Positions 18,191 through 26,480 of a stretch of DNA of 64,000 bases are shown here, piece after piece. How positions within the stretch are numbered: the first letter of the stretch is position 1; every line of letters starts with the position of its first letter. Position numbers and translations under genes: made by a program. Source of the stretch: Sphingobacteriales bacterium (GTDB lineage: Bacteria; Bacteroidota; Bacteroidia; Chitinophagales; LD1); contig JADFDM010000012.1 of assembly GCA_018262795.1 (NCBI GenBank), positions 1 to 64,000 on the forward strand, in the 5' to 3' direction. The notes beneath the pieces were generated by a model. The model made no database searches. It saw only the letters and a program-made list of their open reading frames with translations, and had not been told where the DNA came from.

Positions 18191-19657
18191 TTATGGGCTA
18201 ACTGCTCCTTTTACTTGAGCACTGTTGTAAGTTCCGTCAGGAATGCCTGTTAATGGATGATTGTTTCGTTTAATTGCAATACCGGGAAGTCCGCTTTGTG
18301 GGCCGTAAAATGGCAGTAGGCCTCCCGGGATAGGAATGTTGATGCAAATGTTTCCGATGATGGGAATATTCACGCAAACTTCCAGCGCTATATCTAAATA
18401 TCCTTGCGTTCCTGCTTGAGCAAAGCTACCTCCATCGCCACCATGAGCAGTTGGGGTAATATTGATGGTCGCAATACTGATAGGAATGCTTATGGGATAA
18501 TTTGCCTGAGGGCCAAGACCGGGAACGGAGCCTATGCAGCAGGAAGCATCGCCCCCATTTTGAAATAAGCCCAGTGTAATTCCTCCTCCCTGATTCACCA
18601 CCCCGCCTATCCCGGATTCTGCTCCTCCACCACCACAAAACCCAAAGCCAAGAACGATGGGGCCAATGATTGGTATGCTGGGAGTACCCAAAGCAAAACC
18701 TACCGAACCGCCACCACTGCCGCCTCCATATATAGCTCCATTGTTCTGAAGTATAGTGCGCGAGGTTAGGTGCATGGCATCGCCCCCCGGCTCGCCCGGG
18801 TTTCCTCCGGCAATAAGCAGGCTTCCGTTAAAGTCGAATCCGCCACCGTTTCCACCGCGACCAAGTATGTCGCCATTGTTGACGATGCATACCAAAGAGT
18901 TTGCATCAATATTGCCACTGGTGTATGCGGGATTTAAATTGACAGAAGCCTTTAACTCCACCGCATTGTTGATATTGAGCAACACAAATTGAGGAGTTCC
19001 ACCGGCCAGGTTATTTACCGTTTGCAGGTTGTAATCAATTTGATCGGTAGGTACCGTAAACTGCTGAGGCGGCCTAACATACACATTGTAGGTTAAGAAG
19101 TGAATCGTATTATCGCAAAAGGCTTGAATAATTATCGGGTAGTTCCCTCCTATGGGCGCACACATATCTGCCTGTACCACCACTTGTAATGTGCCGGATG
19201 AATCAATGGTAGGATTTCCATTAAAGTGAACGGTTAAACCCTGCGGCAAAGAAGCTAAGTAAATGACCGATATATCTTGATTGCCGTGAGTTTGGTGAAT
19301 GGTAATAGTGCTGAGTACTGTGTCGGAAGTAATTCGGTCTAAAGTATCGGTAGGGTCATCAATGGTCATGGCAAACTCGCACTCGTAACAGTTCCTCTCA
19401 TAGGCTTTTAACCAACACTCCCCATTCCAGTATTCAATGAGGCTGTCCTGCGTGTTGAAAATAGTAAGGCCTTTTAGCGGGCTTATGATTCCATCGCGTT
19501 GAGCGGTAGTAAGGCGAGGAAGCCCTAACCCTTTTTTGTTAGACTCTAATTGCAAAATGGCACTGCTGTCCGGTATCAAAATATTAATTCCCACTTGTGC
19601 CTGCGATACCATAAAAGTGATCAGAAGTAGTGTGAGGAAAGAGAACCCTTTTTTCAT
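18191..19657 (-). CDS. Secreted glycine-rich surface protein, function unknown
   Basis: This 488-aa protein starts with a signal peptide (to about SQAQ, residue 20) and the block VGINILIPDSSAILQLESNKKGLGLPRLTTAQRDGI...YWNGECW, a leader seen in many Bacteroidota surface proteins. Residues about 85-200 look like an immunoglobulin-type beta-domain. Residues about 260-430 are very rich in glycine (GRGGNGGGFDFNG, GGGSGGGSVGF, GGGGAESGIGG). Short hydrophobic runs such as IPIIGPIVLGFGF lie inside it. No T9SS sorting domain is visible at the C-terminus. Glycine-rich regions of this kind occur in phage-tail and surface-fibre-like proteins. No function can be assigned. Confidence 0.75.
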   Translation of the reverse strand: MKKGFSFLTLLLITFMVSQAQVGINILIPDSSAILQLESNKKGLGLPRLTTAQRDGIISPLKGLTIFNTQDSLIEYWNGECWLKAYERNCYECEFAMTIDDPTDTLDRITSDTVLSTITIHQTHGNQDISVIYLASLPQGLTVHFNGNPTIDSSGTLQVVVQADMCAPIGGNYPIIIQAFCDNTIHFLTYNVYVRPPQQFTVPTDQIDYNLQTVNNLAGGTPQFVLLNINNAVELKASVNLNPAYTSGNIDANSLVCIVNNGDILGRGGNGGGFDFNGSLLIAGGNPGEPGGDAMHLTSRTILQNNGAIYGGGSGGGSVGFALGTPSIPIIGPIVLGFGFCGGGGAESGIGGVVNQGGGITLGLFQNGGDASCCIGSVPGLGPQANYPISIPISIATINITPTAHGGDGGSFAQAGTQGYLDIALEVCVNIPIIGNICINIPIPGGLLPFYGPQSGLPGIAIKRNNHPLTGIPDGTYNSAQVKGAVSP

Positions 19658-19764
19658 GCCTTTAGCTGCGTTTTATTCCGCTCGTTCAAAAATATCATTA
19701 ATCGCGTAATCAGAAGATCAAAGCTACACCTAAAGATTTTACAGGTCATTGAAGCGCATTGCTG

Positions 19765-20130
19765 TCATTCAAACAATAGTAAGCCTCCGAAGGTGGCCAA
19801 TAGTCCCAGTAAAAGACTGCTGCATATATAGGTGAAGGCAAACAAGGTTTGCCCATCGCGCAACAGCGAAACAGTTTCAAGCCCGAAAGCGGAGAAGGTG
19901 GTAAAGCCTCCACAAACCCCTGTCATAATGAATAACCGCCACTCGGCAGAAAGATGCGCCTTCTCTCCCATTCCAAAAACAGTTCCGATAATAAAACACC
20001 CGATGATATTGACGGCTAAAGTGCCAAATGGAAAAGCAAAAGGAGTTTTGGATTGCACAAATTGCGAAATCAGAAAACGCAAGACCCCGCCAATAAAACT
20101 TCCGGTACCAATCATCAATAATAATCTCAT
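19765..20130 (-). CDS. crcB: Fluoride exporter CrcB/Fluc
   Basis: From the ATG at 20130 the protein is 121 residues, the usual CrcB length. A start at 20169 would add 13 polar residues and is less likely. Four membrane helices are visible. Family motifs are GSFIGGVLRFL, the pore motif FPFGTLAVNIIGCF with the conserved Asn, and GVCGGFTTFSAFGLE, which contains the Phe and Ser/Thr residues of the fluoride track. Fluc proteins are dual-topology dimers that let fluoride leave the cell. I see no fluoride riboswitch in the 125 bases upstream. Confidence 0.93.
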   Translation of the reverse strand: MRLLLMIGTGSFIGGVLRFLISQFVQSKTPFAFPFGTLAVNIIGCFIIGTVFGMGEKAHLSAEWRLFIMTGVCGGFTTFSAFGLETVSLLRDGQTLFAFTYICSSLLLGLLATFGGLLLFE

Positions 20131-20255
20131 TGGTTCAAACGTAATGCTTTTTGTTGAACGATAAACCATGTCATTTCTTCCTTCCTATCTTTAACTGATT
20201 TAATGCAGCAAGGAAGTACAAATAACATCGTACCCTGGCTACGAACCGTTCAATA

Positions 20256-21893
20256 TTATTGAAGATACTTGGCTACGAGTTTGGTTAACAATAATTGCAA
20301 TTCCTCGGACTTTTGTAATTCCAAAATAAATTCCGTTTCGTTCCCCTGCGCCTTCTTTTGCAAAAGCTGCTTCAACTGCTGGCGAAGGGCACTGTTCTTT
20401 CTTATCTCCTTCTCCTTCTCGTTCTCCATCAACAGAACTGACCAATTGCTTATAATGAAAGCCAGTGTATTATCACCTGAAAGCGGTATCTCTAATAGTT
20501 TCCTCATTCGGATATTTACTTCTTCCATGCTTTGCTGTCGGTTAGTTCTGTATTTCAGCTTGATAATTTCAGCGTACACTCGGCTGAGGTCAGTAGCATC
20601 AAAGTTTACCGCATTTTGATTCCACACTAATTCCATCCTCGATTCCGCTAACAGCTTCAATGTTTTTTCAGTACTCCGATAATGTTTCTGCTGCTGATTT
20701 TTTTGTTGTTCCGCTTCGGCTAACTTTCGTTGTTTCTCTTCTATAGGTCGAAAACCCAAATGATAGTAAAACCAAAACGCTCCTGAGAGTATGCCGTCCT
20801 TATTGTCTTTCCCAATTTGATAAGGATCTACGGTAAAGCGATGGAGGCGATACACCTGCCGGTGCAATCTCAATACTTCTTCAAACACGACTCTCGATTC
20901 GCCACCGCGATATGCCGGAAACACATTCAATCCAATTCGCGCACTATCAAACAATACCCAAGAACCGGCATAGGCCACGGGCAAGCCGTTCTTAAAAGCT
21001 ACATACCCCATGTAACTATCTATCGGATGTCTCCGCTCGTTTCTCATTCCATACAGAGCGACTGAAATGCCACGCGCTAAATGATAGTAAGTAACATCCG
21101 CGGCATCGCTAAAAGTAATGGGGTCAATTTCTCGAAGATGATGCACTAAAATTTTTCTGCCACAGTCAATTAAAGATTTTGTTTCGTCAGACTTTAAGGA
21201 TACCCGAGCCACTTCCTTTTGTTGCTTGACTGAAATATGCCGGATGAGTGAACGGTGACAGTAAACTTGGGTGAGGGAAGTGGGGAGAAGAGGGAAGGTA
21301 GAAAGCGATATAGTTAAATTGATTTTTAAAGCAGCCCATAATTCATCCTTTATTTCAGGCCGAATGGCTGCTTCATCAAAAATGCGAATTAAGCAATCTA
21401 ACAGATCTTCCGCTTCGGCTTTGTAAGTCAGTAGCCATGTTTTCCAATCAGCATTCCCATCTTGAAGTATTTCCGATTCAACTTTTGGCAATAGTACTGA
21501 GAGGATCGAATTTATAGTGCCGTCCGCGGCTTCTATGGAATCAAGAGACACCTCCTCCCGATGTAAAGCCCGGAGCCATTGAGCCACTTCAAAGCTGTAG
21601 GACACACACTGCTGAGTACCCGCTATGCCGGAGTTAAATAAACTATACCGAAGATTTTCGGTTGTTTTTAAATAAGATTGTAAAGCGTAAAGTGCGCTGA
21701 GCGCTTGGTTATGCACCACTTTATTATCGGGGTACGCCACCGTGAAAAGAAGAGCTAAATAGTATTGATGAACAACCTGTTTCGGTCTCAAATCAGAAAG
21801 GGTAATTTTCTGTAAAATTTCTAACTTTTCTTTTGCTGCATCCACCCCAAAACACCATCGCAAGGAAATTAACTTTGCCACAGATTCTGGCAC
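20256..21893 (-). CDS. GNAT-like protein of unknown function
   Basis: I do not recognise this 545-aa protein as a named family. No signal peptide or membrane helix is visible. Residues about 270-390 (HPIDSYMGYVAFKNGLPVAYAGSW, ARIGLNVFPAYRGGESRVVFEEV, HRFTVDPYQIGKDNKDGI, FWFYYHLGFRP) look like an acetyltransferase (GNAT) core. The YRGGES segment takes the place of the acetyl-CoA loop and HLGFRP matches a typical GNAT ending. The N-terminal 260 residues and C-terminal 150 residues are helical and charged, with a Q/K-rich stretch near 395-410. It stands alone between crcB and the T6SS locus, on the same strand as both. A T6SS link is possible but unsupported. Confidence 0.6.
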   Translation of the reverse strand: MPESVAKLISLRWCFGVDAAKEKLEILQKITLSDLRPKQVVHQYYLALLFTVAYPDNKVVHNQALSALYALQSYLKTTENLRYSLFNSGIAGTQQCVSYSFEVAQWLRALHREEVSLDSIEAADGTINSILSVLLPKVESEILQDGNADWKTWLLTYKAEAEDLLDCLIRIFDEAAIRPEIKDELWAALKINLTISLSTFPLLPTSLTQVYCHRSLIRHISVKQQKEVARVSLKSDETKSLIDCGRKILVHHLREIDPITFSDAADVTYYHLARGISVALYGMRNERRHPIDSYMGYVAFKNGLPVAYAGSWVLFDSARIGLNVFPAYRGGESRVVFEEVLRLHRQVYRLHRFTVDPYQIGKDNKDGILSGAFWFYYHLGFRPIEEKQRKLAEAEQQKNQQQKHYRSTEKTLKLLAESRMELVWNQNAVNFDATDLSRVYAEIIKLKYRTNRQQSMEEVNIRMRKLLEIPLSGDNTLAFIISNWSVLLMENEKEKEIRKNSALRQQLKQLLQKKAQGNETEFILELQKSEELQLLLTKLVAKYLQ

Positions 21894-22062
21894 TCCCTTT
21901 ACTCCTTTGTTACTTTTTATATGTGGGTTCAGAGAGAGAGATTTAATAACAAGTGAAAACTATTTAGAGGCAAATAAGCAGAAGTGAAAGTAAATAAATT
22001 GCCTCCTTAAAGATAAGTGTGCCTAATTCTAAAAAAATAGCCTAAGTGTTAGATTGAATATT

Positions 22063-22368
22063 CTAACCACCGATTAATACAGTAGGGCATCCGACTAATA
22101 TGGTTCCGCCATGAGCGGTACTATCTCCCATGCGCAAGGCAGGCTTGCCTCCGATGAGAACGCTGGAAGAACCCTTAATGCAGCTATCGGGAGGGCCGAC
22201 ACAAATGCACATATCACCCATAACAGCAGCGGGTAACATTCCAATTAGAACCGTGGGTACACCGGGTCCAACAATTGCCCCCCCCACATGAGGTATAGGC
22301 ACAAGAGCTGGTGTTTGCATTGGGCAAACGTGCATATCAGTAATTCTTGCAGCAGGAGGCATGGGCAA
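22063..22368 (-). CDS. PAAR-domain spike-tip protein of the T6SS
   Basis: The 101 residues consist of one PAAR domain: PPAARITDMHVCPM, VGGAIVGPGVPTVLIGMLPAAVMGD, SCIKGSSSVLIGGKPALRMGDST and HGGTILVGCPTVLIGG. The regularly spaced G-x-P-T/S-V-L-I-G repeats form the beta-cone, and conserved His and Cys residues can bind the tip zinc. PAAR proteins cap VgrG and recruit effectors. No effector domain is fused here, so effectors would bind non-covalently or use Hcp or VgrG. It starts three bases after the stop of the 72-aa gene and is the last gene of the minus T6SS unit. Confidence 0.93.
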   Translation of the reverse strand: MPMPPAARITDMHVCPMQTPALVPIPHVGGAIVGPGVPTVLIGMLPAAVMGDMCICVGPPDSCIKGSSSVLIGGKPALRMGDSTAHGGTILVGCPTVLIGG

Positions 22369-22371
22369 ATA

Positions 22372-22590
22372 TTATTTCAATTTATCAATCACCAGTAGTT
22401 TCAAATCATCGAATTTGAAAACTGCATCCGATTTCTTACAATATTTTTTGAGCCTTTCTTCAATCATTTTTTTTTGTTCTGAGCCAAACACGTGCATGTT
22501 GATATCGTTCACAACAGTATAGCCAACCACTTCCTGAACTATTTGCCGATGCTCAAGAGTAAGAGTCAATATATCTTTTAAATCAAGCAC
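22372..22590 (-). CDS. Small 72-aa protein of the T6SS locus, unknown
   Basis: I do not recognise this protein. It has 72 mostly helical, charged residues (LTLEHRQIVQEVVGY, KKMIEERLKKYCKK, FDDLKLLVIDKLK), with no signal peptide or membrane segment. The gene sits between the PKD membrane protein and PAAR genes in one transcription unit, only three bases before PAAR. The position suggests a cytoplasmic partner of PAAR, such as a loading chaperone or adaptor, or a small immunity protein. This is inference from location alone. Confidence 0.7.
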   Translation of the reverse strand: MLDLKDILTLTLEHRQIVQEVVGYTVVNDINMHVFGSEQKKMIEERLKKYCKKSDAVFKFDDLKLLVIDKLK

Positions 22591-22657
22591 TTTGTTTCAA
22601 TTTCTATCAAACCTACTAAACATTTTTCAAATGCAATACATCGTGTCGAACAATTCC

Positions 22658-23554
22658 TTAAAGCCTCCATTTCCCCTGATGTTGTTTTATCGTAATCCCC
22701 TTAATACAATTTGATGAACCTATTACCAGCTTTAAATTATCAATGACGGTTCTATGGTGTGACTTTTTTATCTCTTTACAGTACTCTTCAAAAGGCTTAT
22801 TCTCACCATTGATATTCGCAACAATATTTAAATGACCACACAGAGCATCTTTGAAAATTGTGGCATCTTTTTTTCGGTCAATAATTTGATATAGCATGAT
22901 AATAAACTCACTTTCTGATAATAACTCTTTTACAGGTAATGACTCTTTTTTAATGTCAGCAGTTGTAATGTCCAATTCGAAATAGGCAACATCACTGTTT
23001 CCCGGTCCGTTTATTTTTACGCTGACAGTTTTTTGTCCTGGAGTTGAGAATGTATAAACTGATTCTTGCTGTCTTGAATCAACACTCTTTGAATCGGTAA
23101 ATGACCATTCCCAGCTTTTACCTAAGCCTGAAACTTCTTTAAATTTTACAGGTTGTCCTACTGTTGCTGTTGTCGGAGCATCAATAATCGGTTTAGGTAA
23201 ATTTAAGTTTGAAGCCTCGGCAGTCACCGTTAAAGACTCAGCACATTTCTCGTTTACGGTTACCGTTACAATATACTGACCCGCTTTTTCGTAAATATGG
23301 GTAGGGGATGCAATTAAGGAGTTAGTGGTGCCATCCCCAAAATTCCAATCCCATTTTTCTGCTGTATTACTTTCACAATGAACAATGAAAGGGATACCGG
23401 CAGTTATTTTATTCTCTGAAACTAATATTTTAATTTCAGGGCATCTGGACGTAAAAGCTAAATATCCCTTTATCAAAATACTTAATAAAGCCACGATGCA
23501 CAGAACACCAATGAATGTCAGTACACTTTTATCAAAAATTGATTTTCTATACAT
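22658..23554 (-). CDS. Membrane-anchored PKD-domain protein of the T6SS, candidate TssP
   Basis: This 298-aa protein has one N-terminal membrane helix (about residues 12-33, VLTFIGVLCIVALLSILIKGYLAF) with no cleavage site. Two PKD-like beta-domains follow: KITAGIPFIVHCES...KWDWNFGDG...YEKAGQYIVTVTV (about 45-110), and ATVGQPVKFKEVSGLGKSWEWSFTD...FSTPGQKTVSVKI (about 125-190). A C-terminal helical-beta domain of about 100 residues completes it. The PKD part would lie in the periplasm. In T6SS-iii loci TssJ/L/M are replaced by the TssN/O/P/Q/R envelope complex. Position after tssO and topology make this the best candidate for TssP, but I cannot confirm family membership. Confidence 0.75.
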   Translation of the reverse strand: MYRKSIFDKSVLTFIGVLCIVALLSILIKGYLAFTSRCPEIKILVSENKITAGIPFIVHCESNTAEKWDWNFGDGTTNSLIASPTHIYEKAGQYIVTVTVNEKCAESLTVTAEASNLNLPKPIIDAPTTATVGQPVKFKEVSGLGKSWEWSFTDSKSVDSRQQESVYTFSTPGQKTVSVKINGPGNSDVAYFELDITTADIKKESLPVKELLSESEFIIMLYQIIDRKKDATIFKDALCGHLNIVANINGENKPFEEYCKEIKKSHHRTVIDNLKLVIGSSNCIKGITIKQHQGKWRL

Positions 23555-23617
23555 ACCCTATTTTGAAAATCAAGGAAATCAAATACTCCGGTATATTCTT
23601 CAGTGAAATCAGGAACA

Positions 23618-24142
23618 CTACCATTTTCTACACTTTGATATTTTATCCTGTAGTTCCTTTATCTGTTGATCCTTTTTATCAGATTCTGCTTGGCACTTAG
23701 TTAAGTCTAAATTCAATTTGGAATTATCCCCTACCGCATCTCCACTTTGTTTCAGTTTAACCACGGCATTCGCAGCAATGCTATAGCCGGTGGCAATCTG
23801 ACCAGATAGTTTACCGGTATAAGATAGAGAATCTTTTTTAGCGGTTTCTAAAAGCGAATTGATACCCGCCCCTACCGAAGTTTGAGCAACAATGTTATTC
23901 GGATTGTTCTGGTATTGTTCAAGATTGTTGTTTAACTCATTTAGTTGTGAGAATAATTGAATATCGGCAGCTATTGAATCCTGTAAAGTTTTGCAACGGC
24001 TTTTATAGTAATCGAGTTCCTTGTTAGGTACCGTTGAGAAATCAAAAAAGATTGCCACTATTATCAAAAGAATTGTAAATAGGAAAATACCAATGAATTT
24101 CAATAACCCAATAGTACGTTCTTTGGAATTAAGAGGTTTCAT
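23618..24142 (-). CDS. tssO: T6SS-iii envelope protein TssO
   Basis: This 174-aa protein has a basic N-terminus (MKPLNSKERTIG), one membrane helix (about 12-35, LLKFIGIFLFTILLIIVAIFF), then a periplasmic part rich in Q, N, K and D with heptad-like spacing. It ends in a coiled coil (KCQAESDKKDQQIKELQDKIS). This matches the TssO layout in Bacteroidota subtype-iii systems. The gene lies 22 bases after tssK, as expected in such loci. TssO should help form the trans-envelope complex that holds the baseplate. Confidence 0.8.
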   Translation of the reverse strand: MKPLNSKERTIGLLKFIGIFLFTILLIIVAIFFDFSTVPNKELDYYKSRCKTLQDSIAADIQLFSQLNELNNNLEQYQNNPNNIVAQTSVGAGINSLLETAKKDSLSYTGKLSGQIATGYSIAANAVVKLKQSGDAVGDNSKLNLDLTKCQAESDKKDQQIKELQDKISKCRKW

Positions 24143-24164
24143 TATTCGGAAGTTGGTTTATGAT

Positions 24165-25328
24165 TTAATCTAATAAAAAACTCCTTTTCTTAGGAGTATT
24201 AACAACTTCAGCCCCTCTTGAAGTGACTATTACATCGGCTTTCTTCTTATCGCCTATATAATCGAGTTTGCTTAATTTGCTGATAACTGTCGTGAGGGTA
24301 ACGCTAAAAGCTTCGATCTTTTCAATGGAAGCATTAATGTCCATGTGGTCGTATTCTATGTTCACCATGTCGTCCAATATTTTTTCAAACTCACCTTGAT
24401 TCACTTCTACAATCCAATCCTTAATATAATTAAGCATTTCTTCTTTGCCAGTACCTGCTTTTATGTCAATACTATTTTTAACCACCCTAGCAAAGCTTGC
24501 AAAATAAGCGACCATAAAAATTGGAGGCATTTCTGGTACAAACCAACGGAAATGAGGAATGTTCATACTCAAAAACTGCATCATACTTTCGGTAAGGTAC
24601 AATACCGATTTAGCAAGCACATTTTGCTGATCTTTTGAGTATATCTTCTGAATAATTACTGCTAAATCTGTTTCAATACGACTTAAAGCCTTGCCAAGTT
24701 CCTGATAAATTTCAAGAAGGTCAGGATGATTTACTACCCTTGCACAAGGTGGAATGAATTTATCCATCACCTCTACACCGTTTCCCGTTACTTTCAATTT
24801 CCCGATAGTGATATAAAAAGGCCCATTGGGAGGCAGGTTTACCTCTTCCGCAGGAATAATATTTATGTCATATTTCGAGTCGGTATAAGGATAGCGAGGA
24901 GGGGTCTCATCCACCAAAGGTTCGCCTACAACTGTCTTTGCAAAGGGATTTACGGAGATTACTATATGCAACACTTTGCCTACTGCTACACCGGTTAGAT
25001 TGTGCTCCAATACAAGATTGGCAGGCTTGCCTTGGTTAAACTGGTTTGTCCCCGTAATTTCAATGCGCGCGCCTGATGGAGTAATGGCACGACATTCTAA
25101 TACATGAACACGCAATAACAGATTTTTATCAATTTCTACATTATGACTTAACGATTTAGAATTTCCCGACACTGCATCTAACAACCCATAATTATAGGAG
25201 GTAAGACCTAAAGCACAACTATCACGTAAGTGGTCAATAAAAGAGTTTTCCTGCTCCACAAAATGCTTACTGTTGAGTTTCATTCCATCTACCCAGTTAA
25301 TATTAAAGTACTTGATTGGAGTCAACAT
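24165..25328 (-). CDS. tssK: T6SS baseplate protein TssK
   Basis: This 387-aa protein begins MLTPIKYFNINWVDGMKLNSKHFVEQENSFIDHLRD, the TssK N-terminal shell motif (W-x-x-G-M-x-L-x-x-x-H-F). The region INPFAKTVVGEPLVDETPPRYPYTD and a helical middle and C-terminal part follow the normal domain order: shell, linker, neck and head. TssK trimers connect the baseplate wedge (TssE/F/G) to the membrane complex. It lies 11 bases after tssN. Its length is somewhat shorter than proteobacterial TssK, as usual for subtype iii. Confidence 0.88.
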   Translation of the reverse strand: MLTPIKYFNINWVDGMKLNSKHFVEQENSFIDHLRDSCALGLTSYNYGLLDAVSGNSKSLSHNVEIDKNLLLRVHVLECRAITPSGARIEITGTNQFNQGKPANLVLEHNLTGVAVGKVLHIVISVNPFAKTVVGEPLVDETPPRYPYTDSKYDINIIPAEEVNLPPNGPFYITIGKLKVTGNGVEVMDKFIPPCARVVNHPDLLEIYQELGKALSRIETDLAVIIQKIYSKDQQNVLAKSVLYLTESMMQFLSMNIPHFRWFVPEMPPIFMVAYFASFARVVKNSIDIKAGTGKEEMLNYIKDWIVEVNQGEFEKILDDMVNIEYDHMDINASIEKIEAFSVTLTTVISKLSKLDYIGDKKKADVIVTSRGAEVVNTPKKRSFLLD

Positions 25329-25339
25329 AAGTCTTGCGA

Positions 25340-26191
25340 TTAAACACGTTCAGCAATTATAATATTATTTTCCTTAATTTCGTTTTCGCGTACGGTCAAA
25401 TCAGGATTAATATAGTTCTTGAATTGCCACCACTTGGGGTGTATATAAAAGTTCCATCCGATGGCCTCGTTCTTTTCATCCAGATATTGAATCTTACGCC
25501 CGGGGTTTCTATCATTAAACTCTTCAAGAAACACTGGGAAAAATTTGCTCAACTCAGTTTTAAGTGGTAACCGCGTCCTTGATTTAATTACCTCTGAATC
25601 TAATTCTGCGTTCTGCTTCATCCTGAACTCAACAATTGCAACACTAGTATCTTCAAACAATTCCTCAGGTAATTCAACAGCTGGCTGGCCGATGGGGAAA
25701 TACCATTTCGGGTATACTTCTTCCGGAATCTGCAACATAAAATCAAAGCATTTTACTACGAAGAAAGGGACGACAAACAGTAATATAGACGAAGTAAACA
25801 GCAAAGCATATCCCTTATCTTCACATAATGAAAACACAACTATAAAAGCTAGTGCCCCAATTATAGCCACATAAATGGTAAAGATCAGTTCATGTACAAA
25901 CGATTCATGTTCGTTCCATTTGTCTAACTTCAGAAGTGAATATGCATGCACTCCTCCCAATATTAATACCAAACATTGTAAAAGCACATATAGCTTCAGT
26001 GGCTTAATTGTACTAAAAAGTCCAGATAATCCAATAAGCGCAAAAATCAATAGCGTCACTGCCGAATACAGAATAAACACCTTGATACTAATATTCTTCC
26101 CTTCCTTCTTTGTAGTAAAAAAGAGGGTGCCAAAAATTCCTGCTATAGCAAAAAAAGCCGATGGCAGTAAAAGGTTTAGCTTCAGAAACAT
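25340..26191 (-). CDS. tssN: T6SS-iii membrane protein TssN
   Basis: This 283-aa protein has about five membrane helices in its first 160 residues (LLLPSAFFAIAGIFGTLFF, VFILYSAVTLLIFALIGLSGLF, YVLLQCLVLILGGVHAYSLL, ELIFTIYVAIIGALAFIVVFSL, LLFTSSILLFVVPFFVV). A cytosolic domain of about 110 residues follows, with FFPVFLEEFNDRNPGRKIQYLDE and WQFKNYINPDLTVRENEI. This is the TssN plan of Bacteroidota systems, where TssN probably supplies the inner-membrane platform in place of TssL/TssM. It is the first gene of the minus T6SS unit, and a strong promoter match lies 50-80 bases upstream. Confidence 0.85.
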   Translation of the reverse strand: MFLKLNLLLPSAFFAIAGIFGTLFFTTKKEGKNISIKVFILYSAVTLLIFALIGLSGLFSTIKPLKLYVLLQCLVLILGGVHAYSLLKLDKWNEHESFVHELIFTIYVAIIGALAFIVVFSLCEDKGYALLFTSSILLFVVPFFVVKCFDFMLQIPEEVYPKWYFPIGQPAVELPEELFEDTSVAIVEFRMKQNAELDSEVIKSRTRLPLKTELSKFFPVFLEEFNDRNPGRKIQYLDEKNEAIGWNFYIHPKWWQFKNYINPDLTVRENEIKENNIIIAERV

Positions 26192-26480
26192 GTTGATTGA
26201 TTTCTAAATGTAGAGAAAACAGTATCCCGTCTATTCTTAGACAAAAATAGTTTTTCGTAAAAACTATCCAAGTGCAAAACTCGCCCATAGTCGTTTTATA
26301 AATTTATGGCTGATTTTAAACTCAAAAATGTTTAGTTCAAATAAACCAAATGAAAGTGCGCGGTAAAGACAAATCAGAATTACCCTAAAATTACATTTTG
26401 CTTTTTTTATTTTCGGTAGCCTTATTAAATGTTCAGTAAAGTCAAATTTTTGACTAAAACATAAGTTAATATATACAGAA
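26192..26480. other. Divergent control region of the T6SS locus
   Basis: This 289-bp, very A+T-rich region separates the two T6SS units. The minus-strand promoter for tssN is at 26242-26271. For the plus strand I see only a weak match (TACATTTTG near 26391), about 80 bases before tssH, so the tssH promoter is not located with confidence. No large palindrome was found. Confidence 0.6.
26242..26271 (-). promoter_or_regulatory. Promoter of the tssN-K-O unit
   Basis: On the minus strand TTG (26271-26269), a spacer of exactly 19 bases, and TATTTTTG (26249-26242) match both Bacteroidota promoter elements with no mismatch (TTG, N19, TAnnTTTG). The tssN start codon is 51 bases downstream of the -7 element. 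Confidence 0.7.

Noticed and set aside
20131-20255. Fluoride riboswitch before crcB
   Set aside because: No matching conserved pseudoknot sequence could be recognised in the leader.
21894-22062. Search for a copy of the tRNA-Cys 3' end (attachment repeat) at the far side of the T6SS block
   Set aside because: No match to the tRNA end was found by eye, so no attachment site is called.
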